64,000 nt of DNA. It comes from JAFALK01 sp042701975 (lineage in GTDB: Bacteria > Pseudomonadota > Gammaproteobacteria > Burkholderiales > Burkholderiaceae_C). Below the pieces are notes generated by a model that saw nothing but the letters and a program-made list of their open reading frames with translations, ran no database searches and was not told where the DNA came from. Positions within the stretch are counted from its first letter, which is position 1. Each line of letters opens with the position of its first letter. The stretch is from contig CP170561.1 of NCBI GenBank assembly GCA_042701975.1, positions 682,001 through 746,000 on the forward strand. The letters run 5' to 3'. Below are positions 35,690 through 43,739 of the stretch, one piece after another. A program made the position numbers and the translations under genes.

Positions 35690-36952
35690 ATGAGCCTTCC
35701 GCCTAGCCTTCCTCCTTTGCCGCAAACCCCTCCGATGTCCCTGGCGGGCGTCCGCGTGCTCGATCTTTCGCGCGTGCTGGCCGGCCCCTGGTGCACGCAG
35801 ACCCTGGCCGATCTGGGCGCCGACGTGATCAAGGTCGAGCGCCCCGGCAGCGGCGACGACACCCGCGGCTGGGGCCCGCCCTTCCTGAAAGACGAAGCCG
35901 GCAACGACACCCGCGAAGCCGCCTACTACCTGGGCGCCAACCGCAACAAGCGCTCGATCTGCGTGGACATCGCCAAGCCCGAGGGCCAGCAACTGATCCG
36001 CGAGCTGGCCAAGCAGAGCGATGTGCTGGTCGAGAACTACAAGGTCGGCGACCTCGCGCGCTACGGACTGGACCACGAGAGCCTGCGCGCCGTGAACCCG
36101 CGCCTGGTGTTCTGCTCCATCACGGGTTTCGGGCAGACCGGCCCCTACAAGGACCGTGCAGGCTACGACTACGCCATCCAGGGCCTGGGCGGTCTGATGA
36201 GCGTGACCGGCGAGCGCGACGAGCTGCCCGGCGGCGGGCCGCAGAAGGTGGGCGTGGCCGTGGCGGACCTGTTCACGGGCCTGTACGCCACCGTGGCCGT
36301 GCTCGCCGCACTGCGCCACCGCGATCTCACCGGCCAGGGCCAGTACGTGGACATGGCCCTGCTCGACACCCAACTGGCGATGCTGGCCAACCTCGGTGCC
36401 AACTACATGGTCACCGGCAAGGCGCCGGGCCGCATGGGCAACGCCCACGTCAACATCGTGCCCTACCAGGTGTTCGAGGCCCAGGACGGCCACCTGATCC
36501 TGGCCGTGGGCAACGACGGCCAGTTCGCAAAGTTCGCCGCCCTCGCCGGCCACCCCGAGTGGGCGCAGGACGAGCGTTTTGCCGTCAACGCCGCCCGGGT
36601 GCGCCATCGCGAGATCCTCGTGCCGCTGATTGCCGCCAGCCTCAAGACCCGTCCGCGCGACGCCTGGCTGGCCGCGCTGGAAGCCGCCAAAGTGCCGGCA
36701 GCGCCGATCAACGATTTGGCCCAGGCCTTTGCCGACCCTCAGGCCCAGCACCGGGCCATGACCGTGCCCGTGCCGCACCCGGACAACCCCGATCTGCGCC
36801 TTGTGGCCAGCCCGCTCAAGCTGTCCGCCACGCCGGTGGCCTACCGTCGCGCGCCGCCGCTGCTGGGCCAGCACAGCCAGGAAATCCTGGCCGAAGCCGG
36901 CCTGAGCCAAGCGGAAATCGAGCGATTAATCAAGTGCGGAGCTGTCAGCTGA
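35690..36952 (+). CDS. class III (CaiB/BaiF family) CoA-transferase
   Basis: 420 residues from ATG 35690; ATG 35735 (405 residues, MSLAGVRVLDLSRVLAGPW…) gives the more typical N-terminus. Neither has a strong ribosome site. Family motifs are clear: RVLAGPWCTQTLADLGADVIKVERP, ENYKVGDLARYGLD, GFGQTGPYKDRAGYDYAIQ with the catalytic Asp region, and GNDGQFAKFAALAGHP. These enzymes move CoA between carboxylic acids (for example formyl/oxalyl, succinyl/mesaconyl or carnitine CoA), and the specific acids cannot be told from sequence. It is monocistronic. Confidence 0.9.
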   Translation: MSLPPSLPPLPQTPPMSLAGVRVLDLSRVLAGPWCTQTLADLGADVIKVERPGSGDDTRGWGPPFLKDEAGNDTREAAYYLGANRNKRSICVDIAKPEGQQLIRELAKQSDVLVENYKVGDLARYGLDHESLRAVNPRLVFCSITGFGQTGPYKDRAGYDYAIQGLGGLMSVTGERDELPGGGPQKVGVAVADLFTGLYATVAVLAALRHRDLTGQGQYVDMALLDTQLAMLANLGANYMVTGKAPGRMGNAHVNIVPYQVFEAQDGHLILAVGNDGQFAKFAALAGHPEWAQDERFAVNAARVRHREILVPLIAASLKTRPRDAWLAALEAAKVPAAPINDLAQAFADPQAQHRAMTVPVPHPDNPDLRLVASPLKLSATPVAYRRAPPLLGQHSQEILAEAGLSQAEIERLIKCGAVS

Positions 36953-36953
36953 C

Positions 36954-37042
36954 CCCGTGAATAGGGCCATGGAGTCCGTGAACTAATGCTCGTATCGTGA
37001 GGTTTTCGAGCATCAACTGAGACGCGCCCCCTGCTTCACGGG
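36954..37042. repeat. nested inverted repeats downstream of the CoA-transferase
   Basis: An outer pair CCCGTGAA (36954-36961) and TTCACGGG (37035-37042) encloses an inner pair ATGCTCG (36986-36992) and CGAGCAT (37007-37013). The element starts one base after the CoA-transferase stop. No T-run follows. It could be a structured 3' end, a factor-dependent terminator or a relic. The rest of the 185-bp gap to 37138 shows nothing else. Confidence 0.45.
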
Positions 37043-37137
37043 ATGGACGCATCAGAGTGGAGCTTTCAGCATCGCGCCGTTGTTGCAGGAACCGGCCGCC
37101 CCTTCTGGGGCCAAGCCGTCACCACAATAAAGACAAG

Positions 37138-38358
37138 ATGCAGCCGCAAGCATTCAACCGCAGTCACATGTCCTCTCAGCCGCCGCCCCCGCATGCCGCC
37201 AATGACGCTGGCTCGGAGCCCGATACGGCTCAATGGGCAGACATCGTCCAGCAGCTCGGCGCCGAAATCGCCGGCCCGCTGAGCGCTGCGCTGGAACGCA
37301 TCCACCAGCTGATCTCCACCGGCCAGATCGACCGCCAGGGCCTGCGCGCCCTGCGCGAAAACGTTGCCGCCGCGCGCGAGGCCGGCATGGCCGGCCAGCA
37401 GCTGGCGCGCCTGGCCTCCGGCCGCCTGCGCCTGGCGCGCGAGCGACTGCACCTCACCCAGCTGCTGCGCGGCGTGCTCGCCCACCGCAGCCGCGAGACC
37501 CAGGCGCGCGGCATCCAGGTGCGCCAGACCTTGCGCCCGGTGGAAGTCATCGCCGACGGCTCGCTGCTCTTCGCCCTGCTCAACGCCTTGATGGACTGGG
37601 CGCTGGCGAGCACGCATTCCTCGGTCGACCTGCGCCTGGAGCTCACGCCCTGGCCTGCCAAGGCGCGGCTGAGCTGCCGCTTCGCGCACCGCTCGCTCGA
37701 CCTGATCGGCGGCTCTGCCAAATCCATGCGCAGCGCTGAACCGCCCCAGCAGCCCAACACGCTGGCCTGGCGCCTGGTCGAGCAGACCGCGCTGACCATG
37801 GGCCTGCTGCCGCTGCGCGAGGACGAGGCCGGCATCACCGTGCTGACGCTCGAGTTCCCGCACACCGTCGGCGAAGAGCTGGGCGGCGATCTCAGCGCCC
37901 CCGAGGGGCTCTCTCCTTCGCGTCCGCAGGAGTTCAGCGAGTCCACCAGCTATGCCGACAGCGGGCACGGCGGGCTCAACTCCAAGCCGCTGGCCGGCAG
38001 CCATGTGCTGATCGTGTCCTCACGCTCCGATCTGCGCGCGGCGGTGCACAACGCCATTTCGCACATGGGCCTGATCGTCGACACCGTGGCCAGCATGGAA
38101 GAGGCGCGCCAGTTCTGCGAGGAAGGCCTGCCCCACGGCATCCTGTTCGAGAGCGCCCAGCGCGGCGAGGACTTCGCGGCCCTGCAGGCCGAAGTGCTGG
38201 CCGAGGTGCCGCAGTTCTGTTTCATCGAGCTGCTCGAAGCCGAGGCCCAGACCCAGCTGTCCACCGCCACGCCCGACGGCCTGGCGCGCATCTCGCGCAA
38301 CCACCTCGGCGATGCCTTGCCCTCCGTGCTGACCTTCGAACTCAGCAAGGGCCTGTGA
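37138..38358 (+). CDS. degenerate histidine-kinase-like / receiver-like protein
   Basis: 406 residues from ATG 37138. Residues ~30-110 look like a helical dimerisation region (GPLSAALERIHQLISTGQID…), and ~110-255 resemble the ATPase fold of histidine kinases (NALMDWALASTHSSVDLRLEL, near the N-box) but lack a phosphorylatable His box and clear G boxes. Residues ~285-406 resemble a receiver domain (HVLIVSSRSDLRAAVHNAISHMGLIVDTV), but the acidic pair is replaced by SS/SD and the phospho-Asp position reads FESAQ. The protein is probably not a working phosphorelay; it may be a scaffold or anti-kinase. No named family recognised. It stands upstream of the TlpA-like lipoprotein gene. Confidence 0.7.
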   Translation: MQPQAFNRSHMSSQPPPPHAANDAGSEPDTAQWADIVQQLGAEIAGPLSAALERIHQLISTGQIDRQGLRALRENVAAAREAGMAGQQLARLASGRLRLARERLHLTQLLRGVLAHRSRETQARGIQVRQTLRPVEVIADGSLLFALLNALMDWALASTHSSVDLRLELTPWPAKARLSCRFAHRSLDLIGGSAKSMRSAEPPQQPNTLAWRLVEQTALTMGLLPLREDEAGITVLTLEFPHTVGEELGGDLSAPEGLSPSRPQEFSESTSYADSGHGGLNSKPLAGSHVLIVSSRSDLRAAVHNAISHMGLIVDTVASMEEARQFCEEGLPHGILFESAQRGEDFAALQAEVLAEVPQFCFIELLEAEAQTQLSTATPDGLARISRNHLGDALPSVLTFELSKGL

Positions 38359-38394
38359 TCCGCTTGGTCATTCGTTTGTGATTCAATGCAGCGC

Positions 38395-38892
38395 ATGAAG
38401 CGCCGCGCCCTCCACACCCTCGCACTCGCCACGGCTCTCGGCTCCGCATTGCTGCTGGGCGGCTGCGCACGCGAGCAGGCACCGAGCGTGAACTACGTGC
38501 TGCTGGACGGCGCCAAGGCCAGCTCCAGTCAGTGGAGCGGCAAAGTGATGTTGGTGAACTTCTGGGCCACCAGCTGCACGACCTGCGTGCACGAGATGCC
38601 GCAGATGGTCGCCACCTTCGACAAGTACAAGAACCAGGGCCTGGGCGCCGTGGCCGTGGCCATGAGCTACGACCCGCCGGCCTATGTGGCCAATTTCGCC
38701 GAGAGCCGCAAGCTGCCCTTCGACGTCGCCATCGACAACACGGGCGCCGTGGCACAGGCCTTCGGCAAGGTGCAAATGACGCCGACGACCTTCCTGATCG
38801 ACAAGCAGGGACGCATCGTCAAGCGCTATGTGGGCGAGCCCGATTTCGCTGAATTGCACCAGCAAATCGAGACCCTGCTTAGAGAAGGCTGA
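38395..38892 (+). CDS. TlpA/ResA-like thioredoxin lipoprotein
   Basis: 165 residues from ATG 38395 (an in-frame ATG at 38386 adds three). The signal ends with the lipobox LLLGGC (Cys24). The thioredoxin domain has NFWATSCTTCVHEMP with active-site Cys61-Thr-Thr-Cys64 and the cis-Pro segment MTPTTFLIDKQG. A CTTC rather than CPPC site is an uncommon variant. It should sit in the periplasm and reduce protein disulfides. Its gene lies 37 bp after the pseudo-kinase gene and 90 bp before the efflux operon; no client is obvious. Confidence 0.87.
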   Translation: MKRRALHTLALATALGSALLLGGCAREQAPSVNYVLLDGAKASSSQWSGKVMLVNFWATSCTTCVHEMPQMVATFDKYKNQGLGAVAVAMSYDPPAYVANFAESRKLPFDVAIDNTGAVAQAFGKVQMTPTTFLIDKQGRIVKRYVGEPDFAELHQQIETLLREG

Positions 38893-38981
38893 AGCCGCGC
38901 TTCGCTTTTCTTTTCAGTCAGGAAAGGGCAAGGTCAAGCTCACGGTGTAGAGTGCGCCGCATCTTTACATTGCCCCGAACC

Positions 38982-40583
38982 ATGAGCCCTGTCCGCGCCC
39001 ATAACTCCAAGAGCAAGCGTCATAACCATCGTTCAATCCAGGCCGGCAAAGCCGCTCCTTGGGTGATCGCGGCAGCCGTGGTGCTGGCCGGCGGCGTGTG
39101 GTGGTGGAAAGGCCACGGGTCGGGCGAAGGCGGCCCTGGTGGCGCAGCCAGCGCGGCTTCCGGCGCGGGCGCTCGGCCCGGTGGCCCAGGCGGTCCCGGC
39201 GGCCCTGGTGGCCCTGGTGGCCGCTTCGGCGGCGCCAACCGCGTGCAGCCCGTTTCCATCGAGAACGCGCGTCTGAAGGACATGCGCGTGCTGGTCAGCG
39301 CCATCGGCTCGATCACGGCATCCAACACCGCCGTCGTCCAGCCCCAGGTCACGGGCGTGCTGCAGAGCATCCTGTTCAAGGAAGGCCAGCAGGTCAAGGC
39401 CGGCCAGCAGCTGGCGCAGATCGATCCGCGCGCCTTCCAGGCCGCGCTCGGCCAGGCCGAAGGCCAGCTGGCGCGTGACGTGGCGCAGCTCGCCAACGCC
39501 AAGATCGACCTGGCCCGCTACAAGGACCTGCTCGCCAAGGACGCCATCGCCAAGCAGCAGGTGGACACGCAGGACGCCCTGGTGCGCCAGCTCGACGGCA
39601 CCGTCAAGTCCGACCAGGCCAGCGTCGACAGCGCCCGCTTGCAGGTGACCTACACCCGCGTGCTGGCTCCGATCAGCGGCCGCGTCGGCCTGAAGCAGGC
39701 CGACATCGGCAATGTGGTCGCTCCGGCCAGCGCCAACGGCATCGTCTCGATCACGCAGACGCACCCCGTGGCGCTGGTGTTCGCGGTCCCTGCAGCCCAC
39801 CTTCCCAAGATCAACGCGGCGCTGAAGGCCAAGAAGCCGCTGGTCGTCGAGGCCTGGGATCGCGGCGGCACGGTCAGGCTGGCCGAAGGCCAAGTCGCCA
39901 GCACCGACAACGCGATCGACGTGACGACCGACTCCATCAAGCTCAAGGCCCTGTTCAAGAACGAGGACGACACGCTGTTCCCCAACCAAGCCGTCAGCGT
40001 GCGTCTCTCGCTCGACCTGCTGCCCGACCAGCTCAGCGTGCCCTCGGCCGCGGTGCTGCGCGGCGCACAAGGCTTCTATGTCTACGTGGTCAACGATGAC
40101 AACACGGTCGTGACGCGCGTGGTCAAGCCCGGCGTCGTCGACGACAACTGGACCGCGGTCGAAGGTCCGATCCATCCCGGCGAGAAGGTCGTGATCGACG
40201 GTGTGGACCGCCTGCGCGACGGTGCCAAGGTCGAAGTGATCGCTGCCGATCCGTCCAAGCGCAAGGGCGCCGAGCCTGCCAAGGGCCGGCGCGGCGCGCG
40301 CGGTGCCAGCGCCCCCGGTGGCGGCGCCAGCTGGCCGGCCAGCGCAGCCTCGGGCGCTCGCGCCTGGCAAGGCGGTGGTGCTGAAGGCCAGCGCCCGCAA
40401 GCCAGCGGTCCCGCCGCAGCGCAATCTGGCGGCAGCAGTGCCGCCGCGGGTGGCGAAGAACGCCCGCGCTGGCTCGACCGCCTGCCGGCCGACCAGCAAG
40501 AAAAGTTCATGAAGATGAGCCCCGAGGAACGCAAGGCCTTCATCGAGAAGCGCCGCGCCGAACGCGCCAGCCAAGGCGGCTGA
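38982..40583 (+). CDS. mdtA: RND efflux periplasmic adaptor, MdtA-like, with long low-complexity tail
   Basis: 533 residues from ATG 38982. After one N-terminal membrane segment (PWVIAAAVVLAGGVWWW) comes a Gly/Pro-rich linker made of repeated GGP units, then the adaptor core: NTAVVQPQVTGVLQSILFKEGQQVKAGQ (lipoyl half), a helical hairpin, TRVLAPISGRVGLKQADIGN and the beta-barrel. The tail of ~110 residues is Ala/Gly-rich and ends in a charged block (WLDRLPADQQEKFMKM, then SPEERKAFIEKRRAER). The adaptor joins the two permeases to the outer-membrane channel. First gene of a four-gene operon. Confidence 0.92.
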   Translation: MSPVRAHNSKSKRHNHRSIQAGKAAPWVIAAAVVLAGGVWWWKGHGSGEGGPGGAASAASGAGARPGGPGGPGGPGGPGGRFGGANRVQPVSIENARLKDMRVLVSAIGSITASNTAVVQPQVTGVLQSILFKEGQQVKAGQQLAQIDPRAFQAALGQAEGQLARDVAQLANAKIDLARYKDLLAKDAIAKQQVDTQDALVRQLDGTVKSDQASVDSARLQVTYTRVLAPISGRVGLKQADIGNVVAPASANGIVSITQTHPVALVFAVPAAHLPKINAALKAKKPLVVEAWDRGGTVRLAEGQVASTDNAIDVTTDSIKLKALFKNEDDTLFPNQAVSVRLSLDLLPDQLSVPSAAVLRGAQGFYVYVVNDDNTVVTRVVKPGVVDDNWTAVEGPIHPGEKVVIDGVDRLRDGAKVEVIAADPSKRKGAEPAKGRRGARGASAPGGGASWPASAASGARAWQGGGAEGQRPQASGPAAAQSGGSSAAAGGEERPRWLDRLPADQQEKFMKMSPEERKAFIEKRRAERASQGG

Positions 40584-40607
40584 TCGACACCGCGCCTCAT
40601 CATCACC

Positions 40608-43600
40608 ATGAATCCCTCCCGCCCATTTATCGAGCGGCCGGTCGCGACCTCGCTGCTCATGCTCGCCATTCTTCTGGCGGGCCTGCTGGCCTACCGGCTG
40701 CTGCCGCTCTCGGCCCTGCCCGAGGTCGACTACCCGACCATCCAGGTCACCACGCTCTACCCCGGCGCCAGCCCCGACGTGATGTCCACGACGGTCACTG
40801 CACCGCTGGAGCGCCAGTTCGGCCAGATGCCCGGCCTGAACCAGATGACGAGCAGCAGCTCGGGCGGCGCGTCCGTCATCACGCTGCGCTTCTCGCTGGG
40901 CCTGTCGCTCGACGTGGCGGAACAGGAAGTGCAGGCGGCCATCAACGCCGGCAGCAACCTGCTGCCCAGCGACTTGCCGATGCCGCCGATCTACAGCAAG
41001 GTGAACCCGGCCGACGCGCCGGTGCTGACGATCGCCATCACCTCGCCCTCGCTGCCCGTCATCAAGGTCCATGACCTGGTGGAGAACCGCCTCGCGCCCA
41101 AGCTCTCGCAGCTCGACGGCGTGGGCCTTGTGTCCATCGCCGGGGGCCGCCGCCCGGCCGTGCGCATCCAGGCCGATCCACTCAAGCTCGCCGCCCTGGG
41201 CCTCTCGCTCGACGACGTGCGTTCGGCCATCTCGGCCTCGAACGTGAACCAGGCCAAGGGCAGCTTCGACGGCGCCCAGCGCGCCTCGACCATCGACGCC
41301 AACGACCAGCTCAAGACCGCCGCCGACTACAAGGACGTGGTCATCGCCTGGAAGAACGGCAACCCGCTGCGCCTGTCCGACGTGGCAGTGATGGTGGACG
41401 ACGCCGAGAACCTGCGCCTGGCCGCCTGGGCCGACACCACGCCCGGCGTGATCCTGAACGTGCAGCGCCAGCCCGGCGCCAACGTGATCGAGACCGTGGA
41501 CCGCGTGAAGACCCTGCTGCCCAAGCTGCAAGGCACTTTGCCCGCTTCGCTCGATGTGCAGGTGATCGCCGACCGCACGGTGACGATCCGCGCCTCGGTC
41601 GAAGACACGCAGTTCGAACTGCTGCTGGCCGTCGCGCTCGTCGTGATGGTGATCTTCGTGTTCCTGCGCAGCGCCTCCGCCACGCTGATCCCCAGCGTGG
41701 CCGTGCCGCTCTCGCTGGTGGGCACCTTCGGCGTGATGTATCTGGCCGGCTTCTCGATCAACAACCTCACGCTGATGGCGCTGACGATCTCCACGGGCTT
41801 CGTGGTCGACGATGCCATCGTGATGATCGAGAACATCGCCCGCTTCGTCGAAGAGGGCGACACGCCGATGGAGGCCGCGCTCAAGGGCTCCAAGCAGATC
41901 GGCTTCACCATCATCTCGCTGACGGTCTCGCTGATCGCTGTGCTGATCCCCTTGCTCTTCATGGGCGACGTGGTGGGCCGGCTGTTCCATGAATTCGCAA
42001 TCACGCTGGCCGTGTCCATCCTGATCTCGGCCTTCGTCTCGCTCACACTCACGCCCATGATGAGCGCGCGCCTGCTCAAGCCCGAGCACGAGGTCAAGCA
42101 CACCAAGCTCGGCAACTGGTTCGGCAAGAAGTTCGACGACCTGATCCACGGCTACGGCCGCATGCTCGACTGGGTGCTGGACCACTCCTTCGCCACGATG
42201 CTGGTCTTCCTGGGCACGCTGGGCCTCACCGCCCTGCTCTACATGTGGGTGCCCAAGGGCTTCTTCCCGGTGCAGGACACGGGCCTCATCCAGGTCATCA
42301 CCGAAGCCACGCAGACGACCTCGTTCAACGCCATGGGCGAGCGCCAGCAGAAGCTGGCCGAGGCGATCCTGAAGGACCCGGACGTCGACCACCTGGCCTC
42401 CTTCATCGGCGTGGACGGCGCGAATGCCACGCTCAACACGGGCCGGATGCAGATCACGCTCAAGCCCTTCGAGCAGCGTCATTCGTCGGCCACGGAAATC
42501 ATCCGCCGCCTGGCCGACCTGACGGCGCACGTGCCGGGCATCACCGCCTACATGCAGCCGGTGCAGGATCTGACGATCGAAGACCGCGTGTCCAAGACGC
42601 AGTACCAGTTCCTGCTGAGCTCGCCCGACACCGACGATCTGACCAAGGCGACCAACACACTCGTTGAGCGCTTGCGCACCCTGCCGCAGCTGGCCGACGT
42701 GGCCAGCGACCTGCAAAACGAAGGCCAGCAGGCCTACCTGAAGATCGACCGCGAGGCCGCCGGCCGCCTGGGCGTGACGGTGGCCGCCATCGACACGGCG
42801 CTCTACAACGCCTTCGGCCAGCGCATGATCTCGACGATCTACACGGCCAGCAGCCAGTACCGCGTGGTGCTGGAAGCCGCGCCGGAGTTTCGCCGCGGCC
42901 CCGAGGCGCTGAACCGCCTCTACGTGCCCGGCACGCAGACCACGGCCGCCGGCACGGTGACCGTGCAGGTGCAGATGAGCGCGGTGGCGCAGCTCGTCGA
43001 GCGCCCCGCAGCGCTGGCCATCAACCACGTGGCGCAGTTCCCGGCCGCCACGGTCTCCTTCAACCTCGCGCCCGGCGCGGCACTGGGCGATGCGGTGGAT
43101 GCGATCAAGGCCGAGCAGGCCAAGCTGGACCTGCCGCCAAGCGTTGAGACCAGCTTCCAGGGCGCGGCGGAGGCCTTCCGCAATTCGCTCTCCAGCACGC
43201 TGGTGCTGATCCTCGCGGCCGTCGTCACGATGTACATCGTGCTGGGCGTGCTCTACGAGAGCTACATCCATCCGGTGACCATCCTCTCCACCCTGCCCTC
43301 GGCCGGCGTCGGCGCCCTGCTGGCGCTGCTGGTGGCACGGCAGGACCTGGGCATCGTGGCCATCATCGGCATCGTGCTGCTGATCGGCATCGTGAAGAAG
43401 AACGCCATCATGATGATCGACTTCGCGCTCGAAGCCGAACGCGAGGAAGGCCTGGAGCCGCGTGCGGCCATCCACAAGGCCAGCCTGCTGCGCTTCCGCC
43501 CGATCCTGATGACGACGATGGCGGCCCTGCTCGGCGCCTTGCCGCTGATGGTGGGCCAGGGCGCAGGCCACGAGCTGCGCCACCCGCTGGGCGTGACGAT

Positions 43601-43739
43601 GGTCGGCGGCCTGATCGTGAGCCAGCTGCTGACGCTGTTCTCCACGCCGGTGATCTACCTGGCCTTTGCCGGCATCGCCAAGCGCTGGCGTGAGCGCAAG
43701 GGCGGCAAGAAGGCCGAGTCCGGAGCGACCGGCGCATGA
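40608..43739 (+). CDS. mdtB: RND efflux permease, MdtB-like
   Basis: 1043 residues, twelve membrane helices with two large periplasmic loops. It begins NPSRPFIERPVATSLLMLAI, the RND start. Helix 4 carries the Asp pair FVVDDAIVMIEN of the proton relay, and the C-terminal GIVKKNAIMMIDFALEAER is the conserved helix 10-11 region. It lies 24 bp after mdtA and its stop overlaps the next permease start by 4 nt. MdtB and MdtC work as a heterotrimer in E. coli (exporting bile salts, novobiocin and others); substrates here are unknown. Confidence 0.94.
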   Translation: MNPSRPFIERPVATSLLMLAILLAGLLAYRLLPLSALPEVDYPTIQVTTLYPGASPDVMSTTVTAPLERQFGQMPGLNQMTSSSSGGASVITLRFSLGLSLDVAEQEVQAAINAGSNLLPSDLPMPPIYSKVNPADAPVLTIAITSPSLPVIKVHDLVENRLAPKLSQLDGVGLVSIAGGRRPAVRIQADPLKLAALGLSLDDVRSAISASNVNQAKGSFDGAQRASTIDANDQLKTAADYKDVVIAWKNGNPLRLSDVAVMVDDAENLRLAAWADTTPGVILNVQRQPGANVIETVDRVKTLLPKLQGTLPASLDVQVIADRTVTIRASVEDTQFELLLAVALVVMVIFVFLRSASATLIPSVAVPLSLVGTFGVMYLAGFSINNLTLMALTISTGFVVDDAIVMIENIARFVEEGDTPMEAALKGSKQIGFTIISLTVSLIAVLIPLLFMGDVVGRLFHEFAITLAVSILISAFVSLTLTPMMSARLLKPEHEVKHTKLGNWFGKKFDDLIHGYGRMLDWVLDHSFATMLVFLGTLGLTALLYMWVPKGFFPVQDTGLIQVITEATQTTSFNAMGERQQKLAEAILKDPDVDHLASFIGVDGANATLNTGRMQITLKPFEQRHSSATEIIRRLADLTAHVPGITAYMQPVQDLTIEDRVSKTQYQFLLSSPDTDDLTKATNTLVERLRTLPQLADVASDLQNEGQQAYLKIDREAAGRLGVTVAAIDTALYNAFGQRMISTIYTASSQYRVVLEAAPEFRRGPEALNRLYVPGTQTTAAGTVTVQVQMSAVAQLVERPAALAINHVAQFPAATVSFNLAPGAALGDAVDAIKAEQAKLDLPPSVETSFQGAAEAFRNSLSSTLVLILAAVVTMYIVLGVLYESYIHPVTILSTLPSAGVGALLALLVARQDLGIVAIIGIVLLIGIVKKNAIMMIDFALEAEREEGLEPRAAIHKASLLRFRPILMTTMAALLGALPLMVGQGAGHELRHPLGVTMVGGLIVSQLLTLFSTPVIYLAFAGIAKRWRERKGGKKAESGATGA

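Noticed and set aside
38952..38981. Extended start of the efflux adaptor at 38952
   Set aside because: The extension has no ribosome site and would add residues ahead of the usual cytoplasmic basic stretch; ATG 38982 is preferred.
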